Shown: positions 8,206 to 15,947 of the stretch, one piece after another
How the letters are laid out: every line of letters starts with the position of its first letter
How positions within the stretch are numbered: the first letter of the stretch is position 1
From: an uncultured Bacteroidales bacterium
GTDB taxonomy: Bacteria > Bacteroidota > Bacteroidia > Bacteroidales > FEN-979
Length of the DNA stretch: 45,338 bases
Assembly: GCA_903828645.1 (NCBI GenBank)
Contig: CAIKNA010000030.1
Coordinates: forward strand, 1-45,338
Reading direction: 5' to 3'
Program-made: the position numbers and the translations under genes
The notes under the pieces: model-generated
What the model was told of the DNA's origin: nothing
The model's input: only the letters and a program-made list of their open reading frames with translations
The model's database searches: none

Positions 8206-9501
8206 TTAGAGGCTCCAGTAATTCAGTTCATGGATTTTATTTCTGAATATCCCTTTAACGTCAATTAAAATTCCATTTACAGAGGATAGTGATTTAAAAT
8301 AGTCCTCGGTCAGGTCCAGGTAAGTTGCATGGTTTACCGCAACAATCACTGCATCATAATCCTGCCGTATTTCATCGGTCAGTCCAAAGCCATATTCATG
8401 CACCAGTTCATCACTGCTGGCATAAGGATCGGTAATGTCAACACAAGCGCCATACTGTTTGAGTTCACTTACCACATCTGCAACGCGTGAGTTCCGGATG
8501 TCACTGACATTCTCTTTAAATGTCGCTCCCATCACCAGGACCCTGGCGTTAAGCACATTTTTTCCGACTTTGATCAATTGCTTGACACATTGTTTGGCTA
8601 CATAGAATCCCATGCTGTCATTCACATACCTTCCGGCAGTGATTACCTGTGCATGGTAGCGATACTCCGTGGCTTTATAGGTGAGATAATAGGGATCGAC
8701 CCCGATGCAATGCCCCCCGACCAGGCCGGGGTAAAATTTCAGAAAATTCCATTTGGTACCCGCAGCATCCAGCACGTCATAGATGTTGATGTTCATCCTA
8801 CCGAAGATGATGGAAAGTTCATTCATGAAGGCGATGTTGATGTCGCGTTGCGCATTTTCGATGATCTTGGCAGCTTCGGCAACCTTAATGGTGGGTGCAC
8901 GGTGGATTCCCGGCTTTACAATGAGTTCATAAACTTTTGCAATCTGATCCAGTGATTCATCGTCACAACCTGAAACAATCTTGATAATGGAAGTCAGGGA
9001 ATGCTCCTTATCGCCCGGGTTAATACGTTCGGGGGAGAAGCCTACCTTGAAGTCTTCTACAAACTTCAACCCCGACAATTGTTCCAGGATAGGGACACAA
9101 TCCTCCTCTGTGGCCCCGGGGTAGACGGTCGACTCATATACCACATAATCCCCCTTTTTCAATGCCTTGCCTACCGTGCGTGTAGCAGCCAGCAGCGGAG
9201 TGAGATCCGGCAGGTTGTGCGAATCCACCGGCGTGGGCACCGCAACGATGTGAAATGTGCACAGTTTCAAATCCTCCTGATTAGCTGTGATGAGTATATC
9301 GGTATTCATGAATGCCTCAGATGACAACTCTCCGCTCGGATCGATGCCGTTTTTCATCATTTCAACGCGGTCGGGTTTGATATCAAAGCCAACTACCTTT
9401 ATTTTCCGCGCAAATTCAAGAGCAATTGGCAGTCCAACGTACCCAAGTCCGATAACCGAGAGGGATGTTTCTTTTTGTAAGAGATTTTCGTAAATAGACA
9501 T
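8206..9501 (-). CDS. UDP-N-acetyl-hexosamine 6-dehydrogenase (VipA/TviB/WbpA-like)
   Basis: The 431-residue nucleotide-sugar dehydrogenase has the NAD motif GLGYVGLPIA at about 18-27, VPTPVD, the ESTVYPGATEE segment, KVAEAAKIIEN with the family's Lys, and the catalytic Cys in GGHCIGVDPYYL. The VGGHCIGVDPYYLT form is typical of enzymes that oxidise UDP-GlcNAc or UDP-GalNAc to the uronic acid (WecC/WbpA/TviB) rather than UDP-glucose. No dedicated 4-epimerase is seen in the window, so the final sugar is open. It is the first sugar gene after the UpxY-like antiterminator, with a 112-bp gap. Confidence 0.9.
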   Translation of the reverse strand: MSIYENLLQKETSLSVIGLGYVGLPIALEFARKIKVVGFDIKPDRVEMMKNGIDPSGELSSEAFMNTDILITANQEDLKLCTFHIVAVPTPVDSHNLPDLTPLLAATRTVGKALKKGDYVVYESTVYPGATEEDCVPILEQLSGLKFVEDFKVGFSPERINPGDKEHSLTSIIKIVSGCDDESLDQIAKVYELIVKPGIHRAPTIKVAEAAKIIENAQRDINIAFMNELSIIFGRMNINIYDVLDAAGTKWNFLKFYPGLVGGHCIGVDPYYLTYKATEYRYHAQVITAGRYVNDSMGFYVAKQCVKQLIKVGKNVLNARVLVMGATFKENVSDIRNSRVADVVSELKQYGACVDITDPYASSDELVHEYGFGLTDEIRQDYDAVIVAVNHATYLDLTEDYFKSLSSVNGILIDVKGIFRNKIHELNYWSL

Positions 9502-9613
9502 AACAATAAATATTTAGTTAGAAGTACGACAGTCCTGGATTGTTTCATGCGGATACAGCTTCGCCCTTTCGGTCACAGGAACCTTGCTTGTTTTCCACCA
9601 TTTTATGTTTTCC

Positions 9614-10156
9614 CTATTTCGCTTTTTCAATCAGCAGTGGCGAAATGGAGAGTGTGACCACCTGGTTGAGATGATCGATCCTGACGATGACCTTTTTTTT
9701 ATTCGATATATTGATCAATTCTCCTGACAAACCTTGCAAAGGACCTGCAATCACCCTGACCTTGATTCCGGGTTTAAAAGTATCCGGCAAACATTCAACG
9801 GCCACATCTGATCCGGAAATTACCTTCAATGTTTCGATCTGCCGGTCGGGAATGGTGGCAGCTTTGCCGGAAAACCAAACGTATCTTACGGCTCCGGGGG
9901 TATTCAGCACTTCGTAATAGTCATGTAAGGTGATTTTTACGAAGCAATACGACCGGATGATTGGCTCTTCAACGAGCCTTTTCCGGTCACTCCACTGTCG
10001 CATCACTTTTCGAAGCGGCACGTAGGCTTCAATTCCTTTTGCCAGTAAAAGCTCCATCAGCCGTTTTTCGAAGCGGGAACGGGTGTAAACAGCATACCAA
10101 AGCGTTGTTTTTAATTGGGTCTGCAAGGTATTTCCGCCTGGTAGTTTATCTTCCAT
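9614..10156 (-). CDS. UpxY/NusG-like transcription antiterminator of the polysaccharide operon
   Basis: The 180-residue protein has a NusG N-terminal (NGN) domain (WYAVYTRSRFEKRLMELL at about 20-37, RSYCFVKI) and a KOW-like C-terminal segment (PGIKVRVIAGPLQGLSGELINI at about 128-149). Specialised NusG paralogues of this size head capsule operons in Bacteroides (UpxY) and other Gram-negatives (RfaH-like), letting polymerase read through long operons. Here it is the first gene of the minus-strand operon. No UpxZ-like partner follows. The general NusG should sit near rplK elsewhere, so this is probably a dedicated factor. Confidence 0.9.
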   Translation of the reverse strand: MEDKLPGGNTLQTQLKTTLWYAVYTRSRFEKRLMELLLAKGIEAYVPLRKVMRQWSDRKRLVEEPIIRSYCFVKITLHDYYEVLNTPGAVRYVWFSGKAATIPDRQIETLKVISGSDVAVECLPDTFKPGIKVRVIAGPLQGLSGELINISNKKKVIVRIDHLNQVVTLSISPLLIEKAK

Positions 10157-10234
10157 AAAAAAATTGTTTCCGCATATTCAATGGTCCATCCATAAGGATC
10201 GGAAAAAAATAATTCAAAACTGGCAAGGTGATTT

Positions 10235-10255
10235 TTGAGTAGCAAAGATACTCAA
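10235..10255 (-). promoter_or_regulatory. promoter -7 box for the polysaccharide operon inside a perfect palindrome
   Basis: On the minus strand TATCTTTG at 10250-10243 matches the Bacteroidota -7 consensus TAnnTTTG, 86 bp before the start of the antiterminator gene. It is enclosed by a perfect inverted repeat, TTGAGTA-N7-TACTCAA (10235-10255), which could be an operator covering the promoter. I do not see a well-spaced TTTG -33 element. Confidence 0.5.
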
Positions 10256-10303
10256 TTTCTTTTTCGACAGCCACGCTAATCCATCAAAATATGTACAACT
10301 ATT

Positions 10304-10324
10304 TGTTATGTAAAAAACATAACA
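10304..10324. promoter_or_regulatory. AT-rich palindrome in the divergent intergenic region
   Basis: TGTTATGT-AAAAA-ACATAACA is a perfect 8-bp inverted repeat with a 5-bp centre. It lies in the 385-bp gap between the polysaccharide operon and the carboxyltransferase gene, upstream of both promoter boxes. It has the form of a transcription-factor site. Apart from this, the other palindrome and the two promoter boxes I see nothing in 10157-10541. Confidence 0.4.
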
Positions 10325-10483
10325 CATTGATAATTAATTCAAATGAAACGGGAAAACCGCCATCCTGTAAAAGCCGTATGACTGCGATTCTCTCCAACTG
10401 AATGCCAGGCTAGTTATTTCCACATTCTATGAAATTATAAATCATGTCATTACACGATTCGCGCCTTATTCATTGGCTGCATT

Positions 10484-10515
10484 TTTGTTAATTAATTTGA
10501 TTAACCTTATCTTTG
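10484..10515 (+). promoter_or_regulatory. Bacteroidota-type promoter of the carboxyltransferase gene
   Basis: TTTG at 10484-10487, a 20-bp spacer, then TATCTTTG at 10508-10515: both the -33 and -7 elements fit the phylum consensus (TTTG, 19-21 bp, TAnnTTTG). It decides the start of the following gene, because the in-frame ATG at 10473 would lie upstream of the transcript. Confidence 0.75.
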
Positions 10516-10541
10516 CACCCTTTGTAAAAAACATTCTGAAA

Positions 10542-12089
10542 ATGAGTTTAAGAGCAAAAACAACGGAATTGAAAAGGCGGATGCAGGAAGCCTTTAAAGG
10601 GGGCGGCGAACAGGCCCTTGAAAAGCAGAAAGCTTCTGGAAAGATGACCGCCAGGGAGCGTATCCTTGCATTGCTTGATCCAAATTCCTTTCATGAATAT
10701 GATCTTTTTGTAAAACATGCCGGACAGGATTTCGACATGGATAAAAAATATTTGCCGGGTGACGGGGTCATTACAGGAACAGGTTCCATCAACGCATGGC
10801 CTGTATGTATTTTTGCGCAGGATTTCACTGTTGCCGGTGGTTCACTGGGGTTGATGCATGCAAAAAAAATCACCAAGATCATGGACCACGCCATGAAGAT
10901 GAAGGTACCATTAATCGGGATCAACGACAGTGGCGGTGCCCGTATCCAGGAAGGCGTGAATTCATTGGCAGGATACGGCGAAATCTTTTACCGGAACACC
11001 CAGGCATCCGGCGTCATCCCGCAAATTTCGGTGATTCTTGGCCCCTGTGCAGGTGGCGCGGTTTACAGCCCTGCTCTTACCGACTTCGTGTTTGTGGTAG
11101 ATAAAATTTCAAAAATGTTCATCACCGGTCCTGAAGTTATCAAGACGGTCCTTGGCGAGGAGATCTCCATGGAGGATCTAGGGGGCGCCCGTGTGCATGC
11201 AGAGATTACGGGGAACGCTCATTTTTTTGCTGAAAGCGAGGCCGATTGCTTCGACCAGATCAAGCGCCTGGTAAGTTACATTCCATGGAACAATGAAAAA
11301 AAGGCTGAAGTTTTTCCAAAAAAAGCACCAAAATCCCGGCAATACAAGCTGGACTCCATTTTTCCCACAAACCCCATGCAGCCGTATGATGTGCGCGACG
11401 TAATCCGAGCCATAGCAGATGACAGCGATTTTTTCGAAGTACATGAACTGTGGGCCGCCAATATCGTGATCGGTTTTGCCCGCCTGGATGGACAGACTGT
11501 TGGCTTCGTCGCCAATCAGCCTATGGTGCTGGCCGGTGTGCTTGACTGCGATTCAAGCGACAAAGCAGCCCGTTTTATCCGTTATTGCGATGCATTCAAT
11601 GTTCCACTGGTAACCCTGGTTGATTTACCCGGTTATCTTCCGGGGGTTGACCAGGAACACGCCGGTGTCATCCGTCATGGGGCCAAAGTTTTGTATGCCT
11701 ATAGCGAGGCAAGCGTTCCAAAAATCACGGTCATCCTCCGCAAGGCTTATGGTGGAGGATACATCGCCATGTGTTCGAATCACCTGCGTGCCGACTTCGT
11801 TTTTGCCTGGCCAACTGCGGAAATTGCCGTGATGGGTCCTGAAGGGGCTGCCAACATTATTTTCCGCAGCGAGATCAAAGCGAGTGATAATCCTGAAGAA
11901 ACACGTAAACGACTCATCGAAGAATACCGGCAAAAATTCGCCAATCCATATGTAGCCGCAGCATACGGCTATGTAGATGCCGTAATCGAACCAAACGAAA
12001 CACGCAATTATCTTACCCATTCACTGACCCTTGCCCAGGGTAAAATGGAAATTACACCCAAGAAAAAGCACGGAGTTCCGCCTTTTTAA
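10542..12089 (+). CDS. mmdA: acyl-CoA carboxylase/methylmalonyl-CoA decarboxylase carboxyltransferase (beta) subunit
   Basis: The 515-residue protein has two crotonase-like carboxyltransferase halves. It shows SGGARIQEGVNSL and GPCAGGAVYSPALTDF in the first half, and RKAYGGGYIAM and AVMGPEGAANIIFR in the second, as in PccB, MmdA and the transcarboxylase 12S subunit. It moves carboxyl groups between carboxybiotin and propionyl-CoA/methylmalonyl-CoA. The frame opens at 10473, but the promoter ends at 10515, so the ATG at 10542 is chosen. The next gene encodes a biotin carrier, and a 5S-like subunit is at 30725. No biotin carboxylase gene is in the window, which favours a decarboxylase or transcarboxylase reading, but it could be elsewhere. 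Confidence 0.92.
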   Translation: MSLRAKTTELKRRMQEAFKGGGEQALEKQKASGKMTARERILALLDPNSFHEYDLFVKHAGQDFDMDKKYLPGDGVITGTGSINAWPVCIFAQDFTVAGGSLGLMHAKKITKIMDHAMKMKVPLIGINDSGGARIQEGVNSLAGYGEIFYRNTQASGVIPQISVILGPCAGGAVYSPALTDFVFVVDKISKMFITGPEVIKTVLGEEISMEDLGGARVHAEITGNAHFFAESEADCFDQIKRLVSYIPWNNEKKAEVFPKKAPKSRQYKLDSIFPTNPMQPYDVRDVIRAIADDSDFFEVHELWAANIVIGFARLDGQTVGFVANQPMVLAGVLDCDSSDKAARFIRYCDAFNVPLVTLVDLPGYLPGVDQEHAGVIRHGAKVLYAYSEASVPKITVILRKAYGGGYIAMCSNHLRADFVFAWPTAEIAVMGPEGAANIIFRSEIKASDNPEETRKRLIEEYRQKFANPYVAAAYGYVDAVIEPNETRNYLTHSLTLAQGKMEITPKKKHGVPPF

Positions 12090-12101
12090 AAACGAGATGA
12101 T

Positions 12102-12116
12102 CCTGCCTTCGGCAGG
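12102..12116. repeat. short GC hairpin between carboxyltransferase and biotin carrier genes
   Basis: CCTGCC-TTC-GGCAGG, a perfect 6-bp stem 12 bp after the stop codon. No T-run follows, so it is not a convincing terminator; it may stabilise an mRNA end or be a dispersed palindrome. Confidence 0.45.
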
Positions 12117-12119
12117 TCA

Positions 12120-12154
12120 AATTAGATTTGATTTTTGCCTTTTGAATTTTGCAT
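12120..12154 (+). repeat. heptamer array, TTTGNAT family, intergenic
   Basis: Units AATTAGA, TTTGATT, TTTGCCT, TTTGAAT, TTTGCAT in strict 7-bp register, filling the gap before the biotin carrier gene. The TTTGCAT and TTTGAAT units are the same family as one of the arrays within mutS2 at 17146-17180. Confidence 0.8.
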
Positions 12155-12166
12155 TAAACTGGCCTT

Positions 12167-12484
12167 ATGGACGAAAACATTGAATTCATCGATTTCAAAT
12201 ACGAAGAAATTTCTTACAAGACCACGCTGACAAAAAAATTTGCCAACAGAACTCCCTATACTCCCCCCGATGCACGTAAAATTGTCGCCTTTATCCCCGG
12301 AACCATCCTGAAAGTGCTTGTGAAGGAGGGACATAAGGTAAAAAAAGGTGACACCCTGCTGGTACTGCAGGCGATGAAGATGGACAACCACTTGCTCGCA
12401 ACCATCAATGGTACGGTTAAAAAGGTTTATGTCAAACAGGGCGAGGTTGTTCCCAAACGCCACCTGCTCGTTGAACTGAAATAA
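12167..12484 (+). CDS. biotin carboxyl carrier protein
   Basis: The 105-residue protein has a C-terminal biotinyl domain (about 37-105) with the biotinylation motif QAMKM, Lys71 being the predicted biotin site. The domain has the usual PGTILKVLVKEGHKVKKGD first hairpin and a second half, TINGTVKKVYVKQGEVV. The N-terminal part is short and lacks the long Pro/Ala linker of many BCCPs. The position 77 bp after the carboxyltransferase gene suggests it is the mobile carrier of that enzyme, probably shared with the 5S-like subunit at 30725. Confidence 0.93.
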   Translation: MDENIEFIDFKYEEISYKTTLTKKFANRTPYTPPDARKIVAFIPGTILKVLVKEGHKVKKGDTLLVLQAMKMDNHLLATINGTVKKVYVKQGEVVPKRHLLVELK

Positions 12485-12603
12485 TCAGTGTCCCCTCTCC
12501 CATCAGCCCGATCCGGGGTATTGTCATAGATTCAACCAGTTTTTTTTTCAAAGTACTGCAACGTTTCTGAGATTTCACCTGTCATTATAATAAATGGCAA
12601 CTT

Positions 12604-13005
12604 ATGAAATCACAAAAAATTGATCTGAGAAAGATTGCAGAGACCCTTCGTGAACAGTGTCCGTTCATCCTGTTTGCCATGCTGAACGGCCTTGACGAAG
12701 AGGGGAGACTGAAATGGCTTGGAAACCTGGAGTTGTCTGTCCTCGTCGGATCTGATACAGGTACCTGGTCCGCGCTGGAACAAATCATTCCTGCTATTTC
12801 GGCAGCAGTACCTGATGTCTTTTGCGATGTAACCCTTTTGAATCGTGTGGATGCCATCACCCGTTTTCGTGCGGTTCATGGATTATGCCTGTTCATCCGG
12901 GAGGGCAGGGAACAACATTTCCACAAGTTTGTGCTTCACGCGAACCTTGATTACCGGATTATGCGCGCTCACCAGCGAAGGAATGGGATCATTGAAAATG
13001 AGTGA
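12604..13005 (+). CDS. degenerate MntA-like nucleotidyltransferase domain protein
   Basis: The 133-residue protein follows the layout of MntA/minimal nucleotidyltransferases. A helix and strand (FILFAMLNGLDEEGR, where active relatives read LFGSxARG) are followed by GNLELSVLV where active ones read SDIDLAVL, then CDVTLLNRVDAITRFRAVHGLCLFI, which closely resembles the conserved end of the domain. Asn41 and Glu43 occupy the places of the catalytic Asp pair and the GS motif is lost, so nucleotidyl transfer is doubtful. No HEPN partner gene is next to it. It may be a regulatory or scaffold derivative. No promoter box was seen in the 119-bp gap upstream. Confidence 0.6.
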   Translation: MKSQKIDLRKIAETLREQCPFILFAMLNGLDEEGRLKWLGNLELSVLVGSDTGTWSALEQIIPAISAAVPDVFCDVTLLNRVDAITRFRAVHGLCLFIREGREQHFHKFVLHANLDYRIMRAHQRRNGIIENE

Positions 13006-13010
13006 GGCTG

Positions 13011-13628
13011 TTATTCAGCACTTTCAATCTGCCTGAGTGCATTCCCGATGGTTGACAGGACCTCATCCCTGCCAAAACCGGTCTCGGCTGAGGTAAGAAT
13101 AATTGCCGGGAGTTCGTCCCAGAAAGCAGCAAGTGCTTTCTGATAGGATGCGAGGTTATTGCTCAGTTGGATTTTGGAGAGTTTGTCAGTCTTGGTAAAG
13201 AGGATGACAAACCCAACTTCATTGTCGCCAAGCCAGTTCATGAATTCAAGGTCTATTTTCTGGGGCTCCAGGCGCGAATCGATCAAAAGAAAAGTAAGCG
13301 CCAGGTTTTCCCGGTTTTGCAGATAGGATTGAATCAAGCCTTCAAATTTTTCCCGTTGAGTTTTGGATAATTTGGCAAAGCCATACCCCGGAAGGTCGAC
13401 CAGGAACCACGATGAAACTCCGGAACCAACTTTAAAATGGTTTAGCAACCGGGTTTTACCGGGTGTACCCGACACTTTAGCCAGCGCCTTTTTAGAGGCA
13501 AGCATGTTGATCAGGGATGATTTACCCACATTTGAACGTCCGATGAAGGCAAATTCAGGGAGGTCCTCCTTTGGGCAGAATTTAAGGGAAGGACTGCTGC
13601 AAACAAATTCGATCTTGTCGATTTTCAC
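13011..13628 (-). CDS. engB: ribosome-biogenesis GTPase EngB (YsxC/YihA)
   Basis: A small GTPase needed for assembly of the large ribosomal subunit. G1 GRSNVGKSS, G3 DLPGYG, G4 TKTD and G5 SAE are all present. An ATG-initiated frame begins at 13697, but its first 23 residues overlap the end of the upstream acyltransferase gene and do not look like the family. The GTG at 13628, giving 205 residues and a 20-bp gap, is preferred. Start choice is uncertain; the protein call is not. Convergent with the nucleotidyltransferase-like gene, 5 bp apart. Confidence 0.9.
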   Translation of the reverse strand: MKIDKIEFVCSSPSLKFCPKEDLPEFAFIGRSNVGKSSLINMLASKKALAKVSGTPGKTRLLNHFKVGSGVSSWFLVDLPGYGFAKLSKTQREKFEGLIQSYLQNRENLALTFLLIDSRLEPQKIDLEFMNWLGDNEVGFVILFTKTDKLSKIQLSNNLASYQKALAAFWDELPAIILTSAETGFGRDEVLSTIGNALRQIESAE

Positions 13629-13648
13629 TATCTTGATTATTATTCCGG

Positions 13649-14536
13649 TTACTGCTTCTCCATCTGGTAAACTTTCTCCTGAACCCAGGACGCCCATTGG
13701 GTGTCTGTTTTTGATTTATCGAAGGTGGTGTATGAGATGGGATCACCAACCATGATGGTGATGGTTTTGTTAAATTGCCTGACCATTTCGTCCACAAGAT
13801 AGAGCATTTCAATATTTGCCTTGATTCCCAAACGCTTGCGCCACCTGGCAAGGTTGTAAAACCAATCCGAATTGCGTCCCTCAATGAACACCGGGATGAC
13901 ATCCCGCTGATATTTTTTTGCCTTTTTGATAAATGTATTCTTCCATTCCAGGTCCCTGACCACAAAGGATCCATTGATGCGTTGCTTTCGGGATACAAGC
14001 CCTGCCGGAAAATAAAGGATCATCTTTTCCGAAGCAAATGTATCATCGATCAGCTTTGCATTTTCCGTGTTTCGTCCATGTTTGTTGATGGGAATGAAAA
14101 GCGGTCGCAAACCGGGGATATTCATCAGGAGGTCATTTACCGGGAATACAAGATCGCTCCTCAGTTTTCCAAGGACATGCATGAGTGCCATTCCGTCAAG
14201 GCCTCCAAGGGGATGGTTGGAAGCAATGATGAACCTCCCCCGGGAAGGGATCAGCCGATCATCAGCCGTGACAGGTCCGGATGGTTGAAAACTGCGCTTG
14301 TCAATGATATTGGCCTTTACCCCGAATTCCTTTAAAATAGCCTCTACAAAAGGCAGTCCGGTTTTATCCCGGTTGCGGTATATATACTGGTTAACCTCGT
14401 CCTGGTGGGTGATCCGTTTCAGATATGACAATACAAACCCCGGAATAATCTTCAGCAGGGCGGGGTTTTTTGAAGCAAACAATGCTTCCAGGTCGATCAG
14501 CCTTTCAGGTATCTCCGCTGTTTCGGGTTGGGTCAT
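13649..14536 (-). CDS. glsA: PlsC-like O-acyltransferase, GlsA-type (glycine/ornithine lipid synthesis)
   Basis: The 295-residue protein is a glycerol-phosphate-acyltransferase-like enzyme. The catalytic motif reads NHPLGGLD (His108, Asp114), with five residues between His and Asp instead of the classical four. Downstream are the substrate motif region (FPAGLVSRK) and VIPVFIEGRNS. It is divergent from a GlsB/OlsB-like N-acyltransferase. In Bacteroides thetaiotaomicron neighbouring glsB and glsA make N-acyl-3-acyloxyacyl-glycine lipids: GlsB N-acylates glycine and GlsA adds the second fatty acid. The pairing here supports the same pathway, although the amino-acid headgroup cannot be told. Confidence 0.8.
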   Translation of the reverse strand: MTQPETAEIPERLIDLEALFASKNPALLKIIPGFVLSYLKRITHQDEVNQYIYRNRDKTGLPFVEAILKEFGVKANIIDKRSFQPSGPVTADDRLIPSRGRFIIASNHPLGGLDGMALMHVLGKLRSDLVFPVNDLLMNIPGLRPLFIPINKHGRNTENAKLIDDTFASEKMILYFPAGLVSRKQRINGSFVVRDLEWKNTFIKKAKKYQRDVIPVFIEGRNSDWFYNLARWRKRLGIKANIEMLYLVDEMVRQFNKTITIMVGDPISYTTFDKSKTDTQWASWVQEKVYQMEKQ

Positions 14537-14540
14537 GCTG

Positions 14541-14548
14541 CAAAATTA
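14541..14548 (-). promoter_or_regulatory. -7 box of glsA, nearly abutting the start codon
   Basis: TAATTTTG on the minus strand (14548-14541) matches TAnnTTTG and ends only 4 bp before the glsA ATG at 14536. Transcription would then start at or next to the start codon, giving a leaderless or near-leaderless mRNA. No clear -33 TTTG. Confidence 0.45.
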
Positions 14549-14581
14549 CAAAAAATGCCGCGGGCATTTACATTCTTGGCC

Positions 14582-14589
14582 TATCTTTG
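14582..14589 (+). promoter_or_regulatory. -7 box of glsB
   Basis: TATCTTTG, a full match to TAnnTTTG, 28 bp before the glsB ATG at 14618. It argues against the earlier in-frame ATG at 14528, which would precede the transcript. No clear -33 element. Confidence 0.55.
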
Positions 14590-14617
14590 CATCCTGATTC
14601 ATCCATTATACTGCAAC

Positions 14618-15586
14618 ATGGAACCCATCATTGCACCCGTCGACAAGCAACTGCTCGAATCGGAACTGGCAGACAGCACTTTTTTGCGAAACACCAACAA
14701 TGGACACAACAAGATTTATGTTTTCACGGCACACGAATCCCCGAATCTCATGCGGGAACTGGGGCGTTTGCGCGAAATAACATTCCGTGATGCAGGCGGA
14801 GGCACCGGGAAAAGCACGGACATCGATGAATTTGACACGATGGAGGTGCCATTTCACCAGCTCATCGTATGGGACCCGATCGAAAGCGAAATTACCGGTG
14901 GATACCGCTTTATCCATGGCCGCGACATTCAGTGTGATCACGATGGCTGCATTCATAGTGCTACCGCTGAACTCTTCAACTTCTCCAATAAATTTATCCG
15001 GGACTACCTGCCTGTAAGTATTGAACTGGGGCGATCGTTCGTTCAGCCAAACTACCAGCCGCTGGTAAACTTCCGCAAGGGGATGTACGCGCTGGATAAC
15101 CTATGGGACGGGCTTGGCGCGATGATCATTGAAAATCCTGATGTCAAATATTTTTTTGGCAAGATGACGATGTATCCCGACTACAACCGGGCCGCCCGCG
15201 ACATTGTCCTTTATTTCCTGCGTAAATATTTTCCGGATACGGAAACGCTGATGTTACCTGCAGAATCAGTGATTTGTGACACACCGGATCCGGTTTTGGC
15301 TGAATTGTTTTCTGCAAGGACTTTTGAGGAAAATTATAAGATACTGATTCAAACCGTCCGCAAAAACGGTGAGCATGTTCCGCCACTAGTCAATGCCTAC
15401 ATGAATCTTTCCCCCACCATGAGAACCTTTGGGACAGCCATTAATCATGATTTCGGGGATGTGGAGGAGACGGGAATACTGATAAATATTGAGGACATCT
15501 ATCCACGTAAGAAAGAACGTCATCTGAAGACCTATATCCAGAGACTCTCATCGCTGAAAGGGTTGCGATGGAGGAGAAAGCGGTAA
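14618..15586 (+). CDS. glsB: GNAT-like amino-acid N-acyltransferase, GlsB/OlsB-type
   Basis: The 322-residue protein shows the OlsB/GlsB-like (hemolysin-family) pattern: RELGRLREITFRDAGGGTGKSTDIDEFD, LIVWDPIESEITGGYRFIHG and ELGRSFVQPNYQP. These enzymes transfer a 3-hydroxyacyl chain from acyl-ACP to the amino group of glycine or ornithine, making the lyso-lipid that GlsA then O-acylates. The frame is open from 14528, but the promoter box at 14582 and the family N-terminus favour the ATG at 14618. It is divergent from glsA with 81 bp between the start codons, and ends 5 bp from the convergent rpsT. Confidence 0.82.
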   Translation: MEPIIAPVDKQLLESELADSTFLRNTNNGHNKIYVFTAHESPNLMRELGRLREITFRDAGGGTGKSTDIDEFDTMEVPFHQLIVWDPIESEITGGYRFIHGRDIQCDHDGCIHSATAELFNFSNKFIRDYLPVSIELGRSFVQPNYQPLVNFRKGMYALDNLWDGLGAMIIENPDVKYFFGKMTMYPDYNRAARDIVLYFLRKYFPDTETLMLPAESVICDTPDPVLAELFSARTFEENYKILIQTVRKNGEHVPPLVNAYMNLSPTMRTFGTAINHDFGDVEETGILINIEDIYPRKKERHLKTYIQRLSSLKGLRWRRKR

Positions 15587-15591
15587 GAAAA

Positions 15592-15861
15592 TTATACTGC
15601 GGCAGGCGCAGCGGCAGCATTGGCCTTGCGCATCAGTTTGCTTTTCAGGTTGGAAGCCTTGTTTTTATGGATCACATTCTTCTTGGCCAGTTTATCAATC
15701 TGCGAAACCACTTTGGAAAGGTCCTTTACAAGGGTATCCGTTTCTTCTGTTTCACGTAATCTCTTCACTGCATTACGAACGGTGCGGCCCTGGTAACGGT
15801 TCTGGGTACGTTTGGTTTTTGTGCTGCGGATGCGCTTTTCTGCGCTTTTGTGATTGGCCAT
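15592..15861 (-). CDS. rpsT: 30S ribosomal protein S20
   Basis: An 89-residue, Lys/Arg-rich protein with MANHKSAEKRIRSTKTKRTQNR at its start and RNAVKRLRETEE, NVIHKNKASNLKSKLMRKAN later, which is unambiguous S20. It binds 16S rRNA in the small-subunit body. It has its own promoter 28 bp upstream and runs convergently to glsB. The C-terminal tail AAAAPAAV is a common extension. Confidence 0.98.
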   Translation of the reverse strand: MANHKSAEKRIRSTKTKRTQNRYQGRTVRNAVKRLRETEETDTLVKDLSKVVSQIDKLAKKNVIHKNKASNLKSKLMRKANAAAAPAAV

Positions 15862-15889
15862 GATGATTATTTGTTTTCAATTTGGGGTG

Positions 15890-15920
15890 CAAAGATACAA
15901 TTTTTCGGGAAAATCCCAAA
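15890..15920 (-). promoter_or_regulatory. promoter of rpsT
   Basis: On the minus strand TTTG (15920-15917), a 19-bp spacer, then TATCTTTG (15897-15890): a complete Bacteroidota promoter, ending 28 bp before the rpsT start. Confidence 0.75.
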
Positions 15921-15947
15921 GTGTAAGAAAGAAAATATTTTCAATTG

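Noticed and set aside
10157-10541. An invertible promoter for capsule phase variation
   Set aside because: I found no pair of matching inverted repeats flanking the promoter and no invertase gene nearby.
10473-10541. Earlier start of the carboxyltransferase beta-subunit gene
   Set aside because: The ATG at 10473 lies upstream of a full promoter (10484-10515), so it cannot be in that transcript.
12604-13005. A toxin-antitoxin (HEPN-MNT) pair
   Set aside because: No HEPN gene adjoins; the neighbours are a biotin carrier and EngB.
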